From Atopsyche davidsoni (taxonomy: Eukaryota > Arthropoda > Insecta > Trichoptera > Hydrobiosidae): 64,000 nucleotides of DNA. Below, piece after piece: positions 36,730 to 49,132 of the stretch (position 1 is its first letter; every line of letters starts with the position of its first letter). A model generated the notes under the pieces. The model ran no database searches and was not told the DNA's origin. It saw nothing but the letters and a program-made list of their open reading frames with translations. The stretch lies in contig JAILWY010000009.1 of the NCBI GenBank assembly GCA_022113835.1, forward strand, positions 3,199,501-3,263,500. Direction: 5' to 3'. The position numbers and the translations under genes are program-made.

Positions 36730-37615
36730 ATATATTTTTGTTTTTTTTGTTCTGCCCACACAAAGGTTTTTCATAAAAAATACACTCTACATATTATTTT
36801 ATCAAAGAAAGAAGGCGACCTTTCAAAGAGAGCTTATCTTCGATACTTAAAAATAAGTTAGTTTTGAGGCTACCTTCTCTCGGTTTTAAAATATTTATCA
36901 GCACAAAACCCGCTATATTAAATGCATTAATAAAAAATGTTATCTACACTGTATACGACAGTACTTTTGTATCACACAGAACTAATATTTCTTATTTACG
37001 CCATTTATTATATATTTTTTTAATTATTAAAATGTACTATCATTAATCCTGTAATTATTGGTTTCGTTGTTTTAAACCCAGATTCTAATCTGATAGTAAT
37101 AAGGTAAAAAAAAAATATGTTCAGAAAGTTTAAACTCATCGCTGGGGACGAATTCTAAAATAACGTTCCTCGCGTGATACACTGAATCGTTAAAAAAAAT
37201 CGTGTTAATAAATCAAATGAGCTTTAAAAATAAAACAAAATATAATTTTTGCAAGAAGTTTCCCACGGCCGAGCAGAGCGGGACTTCCCGGGGGTGCGCT
37301 GAATATTTCAGCCCGCCGTGAGCTGCTCGGGACTCTGAAACGTTTAAATTTAAACTTTCCACCTGAAAGTTGGCCGCACTGCTCTCGCCTCGTGAATTAT
37401 TTAACATTTCAGCTTATTTTGCAGCTCCCGCGCACGGCGTGATCGCGTTTCGACAGTTAGTGATGTGACGATTGTTGACTGCACAGAATCTACATCCTCT
37501 GAGAAACTATCAACGCTCTTAATGAAAAAAAACCAGTTATAAGATTAACGTGTTTATACGACGTAGCAAATTAAATATGTTTTAAAATTGTAAAAAAATA
37601 TCAAGATTCATTATG
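36730..37615. other. Intronic stretch, no gene seen
   Basis: AT-rich with a GC-richer patch at 37255-37460 that includes an open frame 37213-37407 (-, 64 codons) without known similarity. No element ends are seen before the MITE at 37616. Confidence 0.5.
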
Positions 37616-38003
37616 CAGTAATATCCCGCTTTACGCGAGGGATACGTTCCGGAAAAAAATCGCGTTAAGTTAAATTTGCGTATATCGGGGTTTACGATTA
37701 AGCATACATACATAGTCAAAACTTAATACAATCACTTTAATTCTAAGAACACTTTATGCAGTATTCTTTACTGAAAAATACATATATTGTCTTTTGAGTA
37801 GGGTTTCTTTTACGTTCTTGTAAAATACGTTCATAACACCCAAAGCTGTTTTTAATTGTTACGAGAAGTCAATGACTATATTATGTTCATACACATTCTT
37901 AAATAATAAATTCGCGTAATGCGAGGCATTAAAAAGCGAAATTTGAAATTCGCGTTATAGTGAAACCGCGCATAACGGGGTCGCGTAAAGCGGGGTATTA
38001 CTG
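37616..38003. mobile_element. pogo/Tigger-like MITE, copy 3
   Basis: 388 bp with terminal inverted repeats CAGTAATATCCCGCTTTACG and CGTAAAGCGGGGTATTACTG. TA follows the right end, while the left target base is mutated (TG). Same interior as copies 1 and 2 with small deletions. Confidence 0.88.
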
Positions 38004-38009
38004 TATTTT

Positions 38010-38195
38010 CATTTTGTAAATTTACAATTATGTGTGGCTATCCTCTGGCAGGTTGTGGGGCTTAAGTGGTAGCGTACATGTTTTTTCTTATTTTCGTTAA
38101 TGAGTTATGTAGGGAAAATATGTAAAAAACCGTTTTCTGCATGATTTGATGAATACATTAAATAAATAACTAAGAAATAGATAACACAGATAGGC
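38010..38195 (+). repeat. Dispersed repeat family X, copy 3
   Basis: Matches the reverse complement of 24290-24505 from TTTTGTAAATTTACAAT onward, through GTGGCTATCCTCTGG and CTTAAGTGGTAGCGTACATG to the TATGTAGGGAAAATATGT part. It begins right after the MITE, so the MITE probably inserted at or inside its edge. Confidence 0.68.
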
Positions 38196-40889
38196 ATTTA
38201 AAAACAAAACATAACAGACAAGACAACAGGGTAAACTGAGTGAATTTAGAAATAGTACTATAATATATTGCAATTTTTTCAGCCACAAAATAATATGTTT
38301 TTATATGTACCGTAAGAACGTTATTTATTAATAAAATTTTGAATTAAATGCGTTGAATTAAGACTAGAGAATCCCGGGCGTAAAATGTGTGTGCAGACAG
38401 CGATAATTAAATACGCATTGACATCTTATGCGGCTTTTATCTGTAAGATGCTCTCCGGTTTGTCTACAAACGGACAAACTCTCGAAAAAACGAGATTTAA
38501 CTGATAAGAGACTGGCGAAGAATTGGAAAGCAGTTCGGGAATAATGAATTTTGAGCCATAAAAACAGAGGAGACGTTTGTAATTATGTTTTTATCAGAAA
38601 CGTTCAGTTATTAACATCCATATATCAAAATTACATAGTCTTTAATAAGGAATAAATTCATTAAAGAACATTTAGTATTTACAATGCAAGACATGACTTC
38701 ACAAAACATTTAAAGAACACTTTCTAATATAAAAAACTCAGTAAATAACATGCAATTTATACGTGAGGGTTCGTGTTTTGTAAATTACACAGCTTTTTTA
38801 TTTATTAATTATTGGCTAAAACATTATTATCATTCATTTTTTACTTTCTACCTCCCGATAAAATCAGCAATGCTAGTTCATATAATTACAATAATTATAA
38901 GTTCGAAATATATTATTCGAAAAATAGTATAAAATATATATTTTTTATATACAAGATTCGCGGTATTATTTTATGTCGGTTTTTAAGATCAACAGTTCCC
39001 CTCACTATTGCATGCGTATGTAGGTTCATTATCAAGTTATTCCGTGGTTATCGGCTTTAAGGGAGTTAACAACACTTTAGTGACGTGATCTATTACAATA
39101 ATCATTAGTTAGAAGGCATTGCTTAAGTTTCTTCAAAGTAACACATCTTTGGCCTACTTCAGACCAAAATACTGTCGTATATCGGCATTACGTAAATTAG
39201 CAATAAAACTTGTCAAACTTTTAAAATACCACACGAACAGTTTGTTGTCCGCATAGAGAAACATCATAGTAACTAATAAAAAAGATAATAAAAAAAGCCA
39301 ATAAATCTGCCTCTAACAGACTCGAAAACGGGATCGTAAACTTGGCGTTCGGTGCATATTGCATTCTATCCGAAGCCGCTCCAACTATGGATAAAATACA
39401 TTTTCACACTCAATTAAATCAAGTAAAGACATCACTTAAGTGTTTATATACATGGCCTGACAAGCATGCTGTTTGGGTGATATCACTGGAGCTATTTATC
39501 ATTGCATACCAAGGGTACCTCGAAAATCATGTTGAGACATGCAATGTCAAATCATTCGACCAAATAGAAAAAAAGACGTTAGTCAAATCCAATCAGTTTG
39601 GGATTCACCTGCCAGGACGGGACTCTCAATCATGAGTCAACGGTCTAACCGCTCAGCCAACAATGTATGGCAACCGATAAAAATTAATAAAGCGAGCAAT
39701 GGCGTTATTAAAACGCACTTTACTTTAAACCTGATTTAGCGAAGGACTGCGTAAAACAGTTTTTTTCGGCTGTCTTTTCTCAGAGCAGAGTCTGTCTTCT
39801 CTCACATATGGTAGTTCCTGCAGATTGTTTACACGGGCTGTAAAGCATCGGTTAGCACAATGCACCAGAAACATTATGCGCAATCCTCTATTTGCACCGA
39901 GGCCGATGCAGATATAGAAGCGAAAACTCGACTGCACTCGCTAAAAATAAAAAATAAAAACACGCAGTAAATTGCAAATTTCATACTCCGAGTAACGGCT
40001 TTTCGATTTCCGGCCTGTCAGACTCGCAGACATTTCCAAGCACCATAATTTCCCAAAGTTGCGTCGTTGACTCTGAAGTTATAATTTATTAAGTCAGATC
40101 CAACGTCTTTGCTAATAATACCAATATTAGATTGCACTTGTGCTTAAGATTTTGTACAACTTAGGGTTGTGGTGCAGCTCGGGGGACTTTTTAATTTTAT
40201 CCATTTTGTTTATTTTTATAAAACTCTTGGAGATATTTTGAAGGAATGAAGAGCAGAAATTTTCACTTGTACGAGAAGGGAGTCGTAAATTTACGCTCGA
40301 CTTGCATAATTTATTATAAATATTTGGCGGCTCATCTTGAAATGATCACGCTTTTGCGGCAGCTTGAAATCAAGAAACACGAGGGCCATTGATGAGCAGA
40401 CGCATCTTTAATAGTCTCCACTGTTTCGGCAGCGCATCCTGCCACATGTTCAATTTAATCTCATTGAGTTATTCGCGGAAAGCGATAAATCAAATTTACG
40501 TTTGCGACATGACCGTCGATAAACATTTGCTTCGTTCTCGAGTAGAAACGCGCAGACAACGCAGCGAGAGAAACGAGCGGTTAGTTGAGACGCAACAGTC
40601 CAAAAAGGGAATGGTCCAGGCGGGGAGATGGCCCGTTAGGCCCGCGAGTCCGTGGGATGATTTATGAAGCCATTTGAAGAAAATTCAGGGTAAAGGGGAG
40701 GACGTGATAATCTGATGTCGGGGAAGGCGCGCGCATGAAAATATGGGCCAGAAAATTTGGGTTACGCCGTTGATATGAAATTCAAAGCGACACAGGCGGC
40801 TGCTCGCAAAGGGATCGGATAATAGACGTAATTTTTTTGGAAAAGCTTGCTTTATTGTTTTTTTGTGATGTAATTATTTATTTATGGTA
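38196..40889. other. Intronic stretch with a tRNA-like segment, no gene seen
   Basis: AT-rich to 40375, then a GC-richer block to about 40800. Open frames at 39342-39635 (+, 97 codons) and 40389-40667 (+, 92 codons) resemble no protein I know and lack clear splice context. Confidence 0.5.
39594..39660 (-). repeat. tRNA-like segment (SINE head or tRNA pseudogene)
   Basis: On the minus strand TGGCTGAGCGGTTAGACCG fits a tRNA A box and D arm. It is followed by a stem GACTC..GAGTC with an 8-base loop and a defective B box (AGGTGAATCCC). Arm lengths deviate from a working tRNA, so it is called as a SINE or pseudogene relic. Confidence 0.4.
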
Positions 40890-40990
40890 TTTTAAGTTTA
40901 ATAAGGCCAACGTGAAAGCTTGGCGAAACCGGTCACCGATAAAAATTAACATGTGGAAAAATCAAGTGTTTTCTTTAAAATATTAAAATG
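40890..40990 (+). mobile_element. Foldback element A, half copy
   Basis: GGCCAACGTGAAAGCTTGGC, GAAACCGGTCACCGATAAAA and the following GTGGAAAAATCAAGTG match the right arm of 18470-18830. No left arm is present. Confidence 0.7.
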
Positions 40991-43833
40991 GAATTCCACC
41001 AAGTACTCTGTGTCTAAAATATTGTGAGAATTTTATAAAACAATATTACATAATTGTAAACAACAATTTTCGGCCATCAATTGTATTTTTTTTTAACTAG
41101 CATTCAATTGTATAAAATGAGATAAGTATTATAAAAAAGTGAGCATACCTTAACGCCAGAAATTACAACAAAATGCTTATCAAATCAATCCGCTGCGACG
41201 TTACGAATCGGGTTTCCATATAAATTATTAAATTGTTTTATTTAATACTGGCTGAATATAAATCCTTTATTAAAATGTCAGAGAAGTCTAACTCGCGGTA
41301 TGGTAAAAGTAGAGTTGTATTTGAAGGACGTAGATTATCGAATCCAAATAATCTCTGCAACCTACTGATTGTTCATTTGTGTGGATCCGATATGCAAAGA
41401 AAACTGAGACAGCGTTGAAATTTTTTTTTACAATAAACTCTAAATACTTATGAATCGAAACATTTTCGACAAATCGAAAAAACATTTTGATTAAAAATTA
41501 ATTTTAATAAAACACACAAAAGAATATTTACGTATTCTTCGATAGCATTATCTAAATAAAAATACTTTTGAAAAAACATTGTGATATTCATATTGCATTT
41601 CCAAACAATAAAACCGAGGGTCTCGAATCTTTTTATCAAACATGGCCGCACTCGCGCGCTATGACGCGACAAAGGCGACTTCTTTAGAAATGCGTGACAA
41701 AGCAACGCATCAATATTGTTATTCAGATATTAAAATTCACTACCGCAAGGAAATGTCATAACACTGTGCTCGAAATAAAGCACGATTGTATTTATACCAT
41801 TGTAAATTTTAATATTATCCCAACGGAATTCGTGTCAAAGGGCAAGGCTATTAAACCTGAGACTGCATTTGAATAACAATTAATACAAGTCACACTCCAC
41901 TGGAATCTGTCACGCGGTGAGACATTGGAATGCTCACTCTAGCGAGCAGAAACACAGCACTCGGGTTTATTTACCGACTGTGAATACAATAATAATATAT
42001 ATTACTGGCAGTTAAAAATGTGAATTCCAAACAGCATTTTTGTATTAGTAATGTTTGAGGTACGATTTGTTATTTAGCACCTGAAAAGTGAACAGATGTT
42101 TAATACTTGTTTCTATTCTCGATGAAACAATGCCTTTTCAATCTGATAAGTAATACGGCACATTATAAAAAAAAAAAAAAAAACAGCGGTAAATCGATAC
42201 AAATTTGTATCCGAATAATATATAAGCGCCTTAATAACTCCGACACGAACTACTGCTTTTCACTTAATATTAAAATAAGCATCAGATAAAAGGCGAATCT
42301 CTAATCATAATATTGAGTTCTTTTTTGTAGCAGAACGTGGCGCCATTATCGAAAGTTAAGGATAATGTTACTTATACTAATGTATTAATACGGAGCTCAG
42401 GGCTGGGAAAAAAATGCCAAATAATATATTCTTTACTATAAAAAATATATATTATTGATTAGCTGACGTATATTTGATTTTAAACTTATCAAGCCCTTGT
42501 AAAGCAATTTTCACAAATCAAATCACACAGTTTTGTCAAAATTAAGCAACGTGCCATTTTAACGAAAAAATAATGATCCACTGTTGATTATACGTATAAC
42601 AATAAAGGTAGTTCATATAATATTCTCAGAGTGATATGCAATGATAAGAAAAAAGAACACTGAACATAGTATATGTTTTCTGAAAATTGTGTATATCAAA
42701 TTCAATAGAATGCATCAATATTTTTTACTGTCAAATTATTTCTCTCTTTCTTTTTCCGGTAAGCATTGTTTTAGGCACAGGTGGGTGACCCCTGCTACAA
42801 TGTATAAAAAATATACACAAGCTAACGCAATAAGTAGCAGCTAATCCCATTTTTATAACGACTGGGCCAAGCCCATATGTGTGGTTTCCGATCCCTGATT
42901 GAAGAGCATTTACTCATACCCGCCGTCTAATCTGATAATGTTATAAAACTGTTACATGTAATTTTAAATAACGGCAACAGTGCGAATCAGGGATTGCATA
43001 ATGCCAAACGTAACATCAATTATCAATTTGGAGTTATTTATTTGTAAATAACGAACGAAAAGTATCATACTATTTATTATTTCAATCGGTGATGTTATGG
43101 CTGTATGAATTTCATGGTGTAAAAGTGATGGTGGTATCAGTGGCAGACAAAAGGGACCGAGTAGAGCAGCAAAATGAAAGTGAAGGCAACTTTAATCTGC
43201 AAGGGTATTTAAGGCCAAAATTCGCTTCATCACAACGGCGTATTTTTTTAAAGAAGATATAAATCTTATTTATGGCGTGAAAATTACGAAATATTTTTCA
43301 TGTCGTAAAGTGGATTCATAATCTGAACAGACAATTTTGAGCACTGAATGAAAAATATGACTAATAAATAGTAAAAAGTACTTATGAAAGCAGAAAATAT
43401 ATAAAGCTTATTATCATACGTAATGGTAAACTGGCTCCTAATGAGGGTCCAGTTTAAACATACTTTAAAATAAGGTCTAGTAAAAAAGTTTTAGAAAATT
43501 TAGTTATTATGTGAACTCCACGCCAATAAGATATATTACATATATAAAAGAATTTAGGAATACTTCAAATACGCACCAAATAAATTGTATAAATAAGCTC
43601 GTAAGAAATCATAGCGTTTAAAAAAAAGTGTGTTTTTAGAAAAAAAGTAAAAAGAAAGTATATTTTATAAAAAAAGAAATTACAAAAGAAATTTTTCTTC
43701 AGTGTGCAAATAAAAAATGAAATCTAAAGATTCCTGATCAAATAAACGCTATCACAAATATGCGCGTATAGTATATTTAAATATAAATAATTTAGGTCAC
43801 ACGTAAAACAAATTATAACGAATTGAAGAGAAA
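40991..43833. other. Intronic stretch, no gene seen
   Basis: AT-rich with several poly-A runs. The longest open frame (41448-41705, -, 85 codons) and others are unrecognised. I see no element with defined ends. Confidence 0.5.
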
Positions 43834-44515
43834 CATGAGAAAAATCCACAAAGAAATATGAAAGAGCAATCATATATTCTAGGTAATTTCATTCTCATAT
43901 AAATCATTTCAGGATAAATAATATAGCGCAATATTTCACGAAGAAAACTCGGGAGCTTTGTTGAAAATTTCCTGCAAACAAAATCCGCGACCGTCATTCA
44001 GCTGTTTTGCAAAGCGCAGGAGGGACGTGACGGAACAATAAAACAAGGCTGGGGATGAAGAATTAATACAGGGTCTACAGGAACAATGTTATTAACATTT
44101 ATTATGATACTTCAGTCGAAGCTTGGACACCCAAGACAGCTACTATGCGAAGAATTGAGGCGGCAGAAACGTGATACCTTAAGATACCACGGGTTACCCG
44201 CGTCACAAGTAAAAGAGTCTTGCACAGGATGCGCAAAGAAAAGGAAGTCGTGACATAGGTAAAGAAGCGGAAGGTCTCCTATTTAGGCCACAATTTTCGT
44301 AATAATGAATATATCATCTTCCAGCTGATTGTCCAAGAAAAAACCTAAGGAAAAGGGGGCATTAGAAGAAGGAAGGTTCACGTGGGTGCGGAATTTGCGC
44401 CAGTGGCTGGAGATCGGAAGTGCGACCGAATTGGTAAGACTGGCCCAAAATATGAATATGTTAGAGGAAATTGTCACCAACCTACAATGAGAAAAGGCAT
44501 CAGAAAAAAAAAAGA
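43834..44515 (+). mobile_element. LINE-derived repeat, copy 2
   Basis: Closely similar to 13408-14060 across both the non-coding 5' part and the C-terminal LINE part. The end is better preserved here, with ELVRLAQNMNMLEEIVTNLQ and a stop, then a GAGAAAAGGCATC..AAAAAAAAAG tail. Confidence 0.82.
44103..44490 (+). pseudogene. Non-LTR retrotransposon polyprotein C-terminus, broken
   Basis: Pieces VEAWT, RRIEAAET, RVTSKRVLHRMRKEKE, VKKRKVSYLGH and IIFQLIVQ read in one frame, interrupted by a TGA and a TAG that are also in copy 1. Then comes a change of frame into FTWVRNLRQWLEIGSATELV and a terminal stop at 44488-44490. The YLGH motif and the W-RNLRQW segment are hallmarks of the C-terminal tail of insect endonuclease/reverse-transcriptase LINEs. 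Confidence 0.78.
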
Positions 44516-44565
44516 TACTTCAAAGAGTTTTTAATGTGTTTTAGTGAATCGCAGAGCGGGCTTAG

Positions 44566-44988
44566 ATGTGGTATAGAATAAGACTTTTTCAGGAAATGCA
44601 TTTTATCAATTCAATGCAATACTTTATAATTTCAATCGTATTAAAATATTTTATTAATTGTGTACGTAGCTTTATGAAAGCCCTGTTCAAAGCTCAAAGT
44701 GAGAAAGAGACGGGGAGCGTGCCGCTGCGATGGAGATATCGCATCCACGAGAAAAGTTCTGACGGGGGAGAGCGGGATGTCCCGGTCGAGGCCGGCCGCG
44801 AGGAGCGATGGGTAAATGTGTTTTTAAGTTTCGGTAGCCGTTGTGTTTACCACCTTCATCAGGGATTTCCCGAAATAGTCCCAGTGTCGGGACCTAGACG
44901 TCGGAAAACTCAAAACCATAATACCCTAGGAAAAAGAACATCCAACGGTGCCCGGGGCAGCCGGTTCCGGTTTGTTTTTTTTTTGTGA
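44566..44988 (+). other. Unrecognised open frame, 140 codons
   Basis: The longest open frame in the window, starting at an ATG just after the LINE-derived repeat. The first half is hydrophobic and AT-coded, the second half is charged (Arg, Gly, Glu) within a GC-rich island at 44690-44960. I recognise no domain and see no upstream promoter. The composition change midway argues that it is a chance frame. Confidence 0.2.
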
Positions 44989-45211
44989 TTTTAATTGTGT
45001 AATTATTGAGGAAATTTGTAGAATTAACAAGTCCCCGCTTTTAATTTGTTTTGCCCTTTTTTATAAATAATACTTTTCTATCCTATGAATAATACCGCGA
45101 GTCTACTATAAATATTTTTAACTTACGTACAATTTTTTGATATACGAACTCAAGGGGTGGTTCAACTCGTAAGTCCAAAATACAAACGAGCAGAATTGAC
45201 CGTCTGCATTG

Positions 45212-45640
45212 TGCGATATTTATGCAATTTACTCAAGATGTTGTCTGTGTAATAATGCATTTATAACGCCGCTTACAACAAATGGGCGAGTTCAAAGTGA
45301 CGCCAGAATGAAGTGTCGCTTCTCGGTCGGCAGTGCGGGTTCGTTTACAAGAACTACATAATGGCCGGTTGTAGTCGGGGCTGTTAGATATAATCGTGCG
45401 TAACGCGGTTCGGGCACCGCAATTAGAGAGCACGTGGGCGCCTCAATCTGATGCGGACGGGCACACTCGCGCGTGGAACATTCCGAACCGGCACCATTGT
45501 CAGGCCTCGTCTGCGTTACGCGTAACGACGTAACAACCTAACGCACTTATATTTTTGCAATTTACTTCAGATGTTTTCAGTGTGAGAATGCATTTATAAC
45601 GTGTCAATGTTAAGCCAGAAAAAAAGTGCAGCTTCTCGGT
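45212..45640. repeat. Diverged tandem duplication, period about 331 bp
   Basis: TGCAATTTACTCAAGATG..GTGTAATAATGCATTTATAACG and a nearby GCTTCTCGGTCGGCA recur as TGCAATTTACTTCAGATG..GTGAGAATGCATTTATAACG and GCTTCTCGGTCGCAA about 331 bp downstream. The region between is GC-rich. Function unknown. Confidence 0.72.
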
Positions 45641-46737
45641 CGCAACGACCTAGCGATATATCAGCCGACTACGGGGAAATCAAGATCACGCGTTCTGTTT
45701 TGTAATTAAATGTTGACCGGTAGGTAACAAGCTACAAATGAACCGAATTTAATTATAGTTAATATGGGTGTATTCTAACCCCCCGTCAAGGGTACAATTA
45801 GGTCAACCACCATTTAGTCTTGTCTAGCTGGATCTTTAACGGTTGATTGAGGCGCGAGGACGTATTACGCATATTTCATAAGATATAGCACAAAAATATT
45901 CAGAATAAATTTAGATTACATTTACATTTTAACATGCAGAATGATCGCACCTCCGATTGGCACTTGAGTCCTTTTCCTGACAGTGGATTACAAGGAATCC
46001 TGTATTATTGCTACAATGCAATAATGTCTTTCGGTGGTTTCTTAAGACTAATCTAAAGAAATCATAGCCATTAAGTTATTCATATTTACTGTTTAAATAA
46101 TGAGTATTAAAAACTTAGCCCGTCTGTAGTTTGCTAATATTTTTTTTATACTCCAGGACGTATTGTTGCGTTTTGGCTGTTAAAGCGCAGGCGAACAGGG
46201 CTGAAACGAACCAACGCCAAACAAATTATCTAGAACCGACATAATAACAACCGAGACACGACCGATTACACGGGAAAATAGACCCGCGCGCACTGGAAGA
46301 AGAAAGTTACAAGTACAAACTACCAGACAGTCTGTTGTCATGCACATTGCACGCTGTGTAAGCGTGCTCGCTGACGATTGCTTGATCACTGGTGACATCC
46401 TATCATTATACCCCACTTATTATATCTAATTTGAACGACGAGATCTTGATTCCCTTCCTCCCACTAAGACCACTGCAATCATTTGCATGTGTCCCAAAGA
46501 ATTGATTATATTATTTATAACAACATTTTATAAACTTAATGACTTTATATTGGTCTAAAAAGTCTCTATTGGAATTGCTTTGATAGCACAAGTCATCGAT
46601 GAGTACTCTTGTTAGTACAAAAATCATCAATGCATGTTCGAACAATGAACATTTCTTTGTGATGAATGTGTATACGATTAATCATCACTGGGGAATCCCC
46701 GAGTTTTTATTGAATGCTGGGCACTGGCTGGACTCAC

Positions 46738-46886
46738 CAGGGTTTTCATGAGCGCGGAGAGTTCCTTGGTGACCACCGCGAACTTCAGGAAGGCGGCCCC
46801 TATATCAGGCTCCTGGTCCTTGTCCATAGCGTTGCCCCCGAGCCGCTCCAGCGCTCTCGAGAGGTACATCTCGTTATCGACGTGAG
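46738..46886 (-). CDS. Asap: ASAP-family Arf GAP, internal exon (first half of BAR domain coding seen here)
   Basis: The exon has two leading bases of a split codon (CT) and then 49 codons, starting HVDNEMYLSRALERLGGNAM and ending TKELSALMKTL. This is the BAR-domain stretch that in known ASAP proteins sits immediately before the MQNxNNIVMFP segment encoded at 1446-1700, so the two exons are consecutive. The acceptor is a pyrimidine run ending in ccacag and the donor is CTG followed by gtgagtccag. Entry is phase 2 and exit is phase 0. No exon carrying the expected preceding text (a lysine-rich KKAIKAIHNSG-like stretch) is visible up to 64000, so the first exons are farther upstream. Codon choice is more GC-rich than the surrounding intron, as expected for a conserved exon. 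Confidence 0.93.
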
Positions 46887-47379
46887 CTGTGGAAGAAGAA
46901 AAACAGAATTAAAATATAAATAAGTTTATATATAATAAATTTTACGTAACATTTATTATAATTGCCTTTTCGTAAGAATTAAAAGAAATAAGCATTACAT
47001 TAGCTGCTATGCCGCCAAGATGCGAAACAAAAACCCTAAGATTACCACAGTGTATTTCATTTTATTGTCTGATTTTAATCAGAATTTAATTTTCGTTATC
47101 AATTATGTAGCGCAATGTTACAGTCTAATCGAAAACAATCTCCATAGAAACAAGTTTACTTATTTTTAATAAATAGTAAACATGCATTTCCTGCTTGTTC
47201 GGGTTTCGAGCTAACTGAACGCCACTGGAATATAAACGCATTGTATCAGTAGGCGTGCCAATGATATCTTTCGCTGCAGTGATGCACTGCATGCAACGCG
47301 ACTGCACTTATCTGAAAAGAACGTGCGTGGGCCGACAGTGCCGGCTCTGATCTCAATGCATATTAAAGAAAATGAAAAC

Positions 47380-47460
47380 AGCCCGGTCGGGATCAGACTC
47401 GCGAATCTCCATACAAAAGAACCCGATCAGGCATGCGCATCGCGCTACACCCACAAGCAC
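47380..47460 (-). repeat. tRNA-like segment (possible SINE head)
   Basis: On the minus strand GGGTGTAGCGCGATGCGCAT fits an A box, and GATTCGCGAGTCTGATCCC is a B-box-like element with an insertion. It lies in the intron just upstream of the ASAP exon. The match is loose. Confidence 0.3.
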
Positions 47461-49124
47461 AAATAAATTATAGGTTTACTAGTATTGGCATTCGCGATTC
47501 TTAAGCAGTCATTCTCTGCATTGTTGAAGAGTCGCGCCCGTCGATTTTTGATACAAATGCCAGTGGAGTACGCCTGAATTTGTCTTCGAGGTTGAAAATA
47601 CGTCCACGGTTAGAATTGTAATAAAAATATCAATTAAATATGAAATCAAAATATGTTCAGCAGATGATAAAGTAAAATTAATGTCAGCATGCTCAAATTT
47701 TAAAAATTAATGAATACGTTTTGTGCATTTGATCTCTGTGTGTAATTAACTGACTTTTTTTTTGCCATTTTGTACTTGGGTTTTTAATTAGACAAACAAG
47801 AAATAAGGCCGTAAAAACAACTGTCACTCAAACAAGAATGGAATCAAGATACGATCTCTAAAACAAATGGGTACAAATCAATTCATTGACTAAATCGAGT
47901 ACATAGTTTGGCTTATTGTAATTGAACCAAGGTAATAAATAAAGTTTTCCCTTGTATGTGTGCCATACCCGGAAATAAGCTCATTACAATTATATTGAAA
48001 CAGAGCTTATTAGACTTTTCTACTACTTTTATCTATATATCTACTTACGTGTTACATTTTACAAAATCAAGTCTTTATAAAATGAAGTTATTTTTCTATT
48101 CGAGCGCCGATATATTTATCAGGTTCGCCCGAATCTCGTGCGATCCGTTTATTTTAACGATGGCATATAAAATAATGGGTTCGCATAACAAACAGACCAT
48201 TAAAGATGTGGGTCAAAGTCAAAATAATTTAATAACTTAATTGTTATAAGAACGGCGTGCTCGCTCGGACGGCACCTCACCGGGAAACTGAAAGTAATTC
48301 AAGCCCATGTAGGCCGAGAGGGCAGCTCTTCAACATCACACTCACCGGCTTCAGGAGAATCTTTCTCTCTTTGATGATCGCGTGTCGATAAATTTAGACA
48401 GTGCTAATACATAAATCTTACTAACGAAGTATTAACCCATATAGGATAAGACCCACCCGCTGTTGTAAATTTGATTTTCGATGTACTTGATTTGTATGAT
48501 TTAGTAGTTTCTTAATAATTTCATACATTCCTTGAAATAAACCGCACAAAAATGTGTTTGCCAGTTTTCATGATGTTGCTGGAGTGTATTTATAAACACT
48601 AAATAAAACGTTGATGCAATGTGAAATTAAAAAAAGCACTACATCGGAGCTTATATTACGAACGGGAGTATCTAATTATACGAAACACTCGAAGCTGAAG
48701 AATAATCAGTTATTTTTGGAGTTTAATGGAAAAATACATTAACATTAGCATTAAATCAAACTGCACGTCATAGAAACCGCTTTTTTAAGAACATACCATA
48801 TATAAGTAATGATAGCAGCAGCGAATGTAATCGTATACTAAAAAGTAAGCGACTTTAATTATGCGAATTAAAACATGCTCACGGCCGTCAGTTCAGCGGA
48901 AAAACAGTCAAATTACGTTTATCGGGCTGAATATAAAAATTGCGGGATTCCCAGGCCGGTGGCTGGACTCCATCGTGACAACAGGAAGTTCCGGCGCGTT
49001 CACTTTTACTGCTGTCTGCAGTCCCGGAGCCTCGATAGCGCCGGACGGGCTCGTCTCACGCCGTGACGTCAACGGGACTCGACTTGAGGTCCCTTGCGAT
49101 TTTCATATTTATTCATTGCCTACA
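47461..49124. other. Intronic stretch, no gene seen
   Basis: AT-rich with a small GC-rich patch near 48250-48350 and another at 48950-49080. The open frame 47956-48240 (+, 94 codons) is unrecognised. The frame 48861-49247 (+, 128 codons) runs into the hAT element at 49133 and is therefore probably chance. Confidence 0.5.
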
Positions 49125-49132
49125 GTCTACAC

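Larger units (their letters stand above)
1701..46737 (-). other. Asap: 45-kb intron of the ASAP gene
   Basis: This is the sequence between two consecutive BAR-coding exons: donor gtgagtccag ending at 46737 and acceptor ccacag ending at 1701. It is 45,037 bp long and separates two parts of a single helical domain. It contains most of the transposon fragments listed here and no recognisable host exon on either strand. GC-rich islands occur at roughly 2745-2965, 6060-6320, 9380-9545, 19700-20035, 20750-21005, 24760-24960, 26395-26750, 28440-28700, 36115-36290, 36540-36720, 37255-37460, 40375-40800, 44690-44960 and 45280-45540. Confidence 0.9.

Noticed and set aside
36423..36774. 112- and 79-codon minus-strand frames with Pro/Ser/Thr repeats
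   Set aside because: The repeated peptide is the translation of the G-rich tandem repeat and the flanks are unrecognised.
39342..39635. 97-codon plus-strand frame
   Set aside because: Unrecognised protein in AT-rich DNA, and its end overlaps a tRNA-like relic on the other strand.
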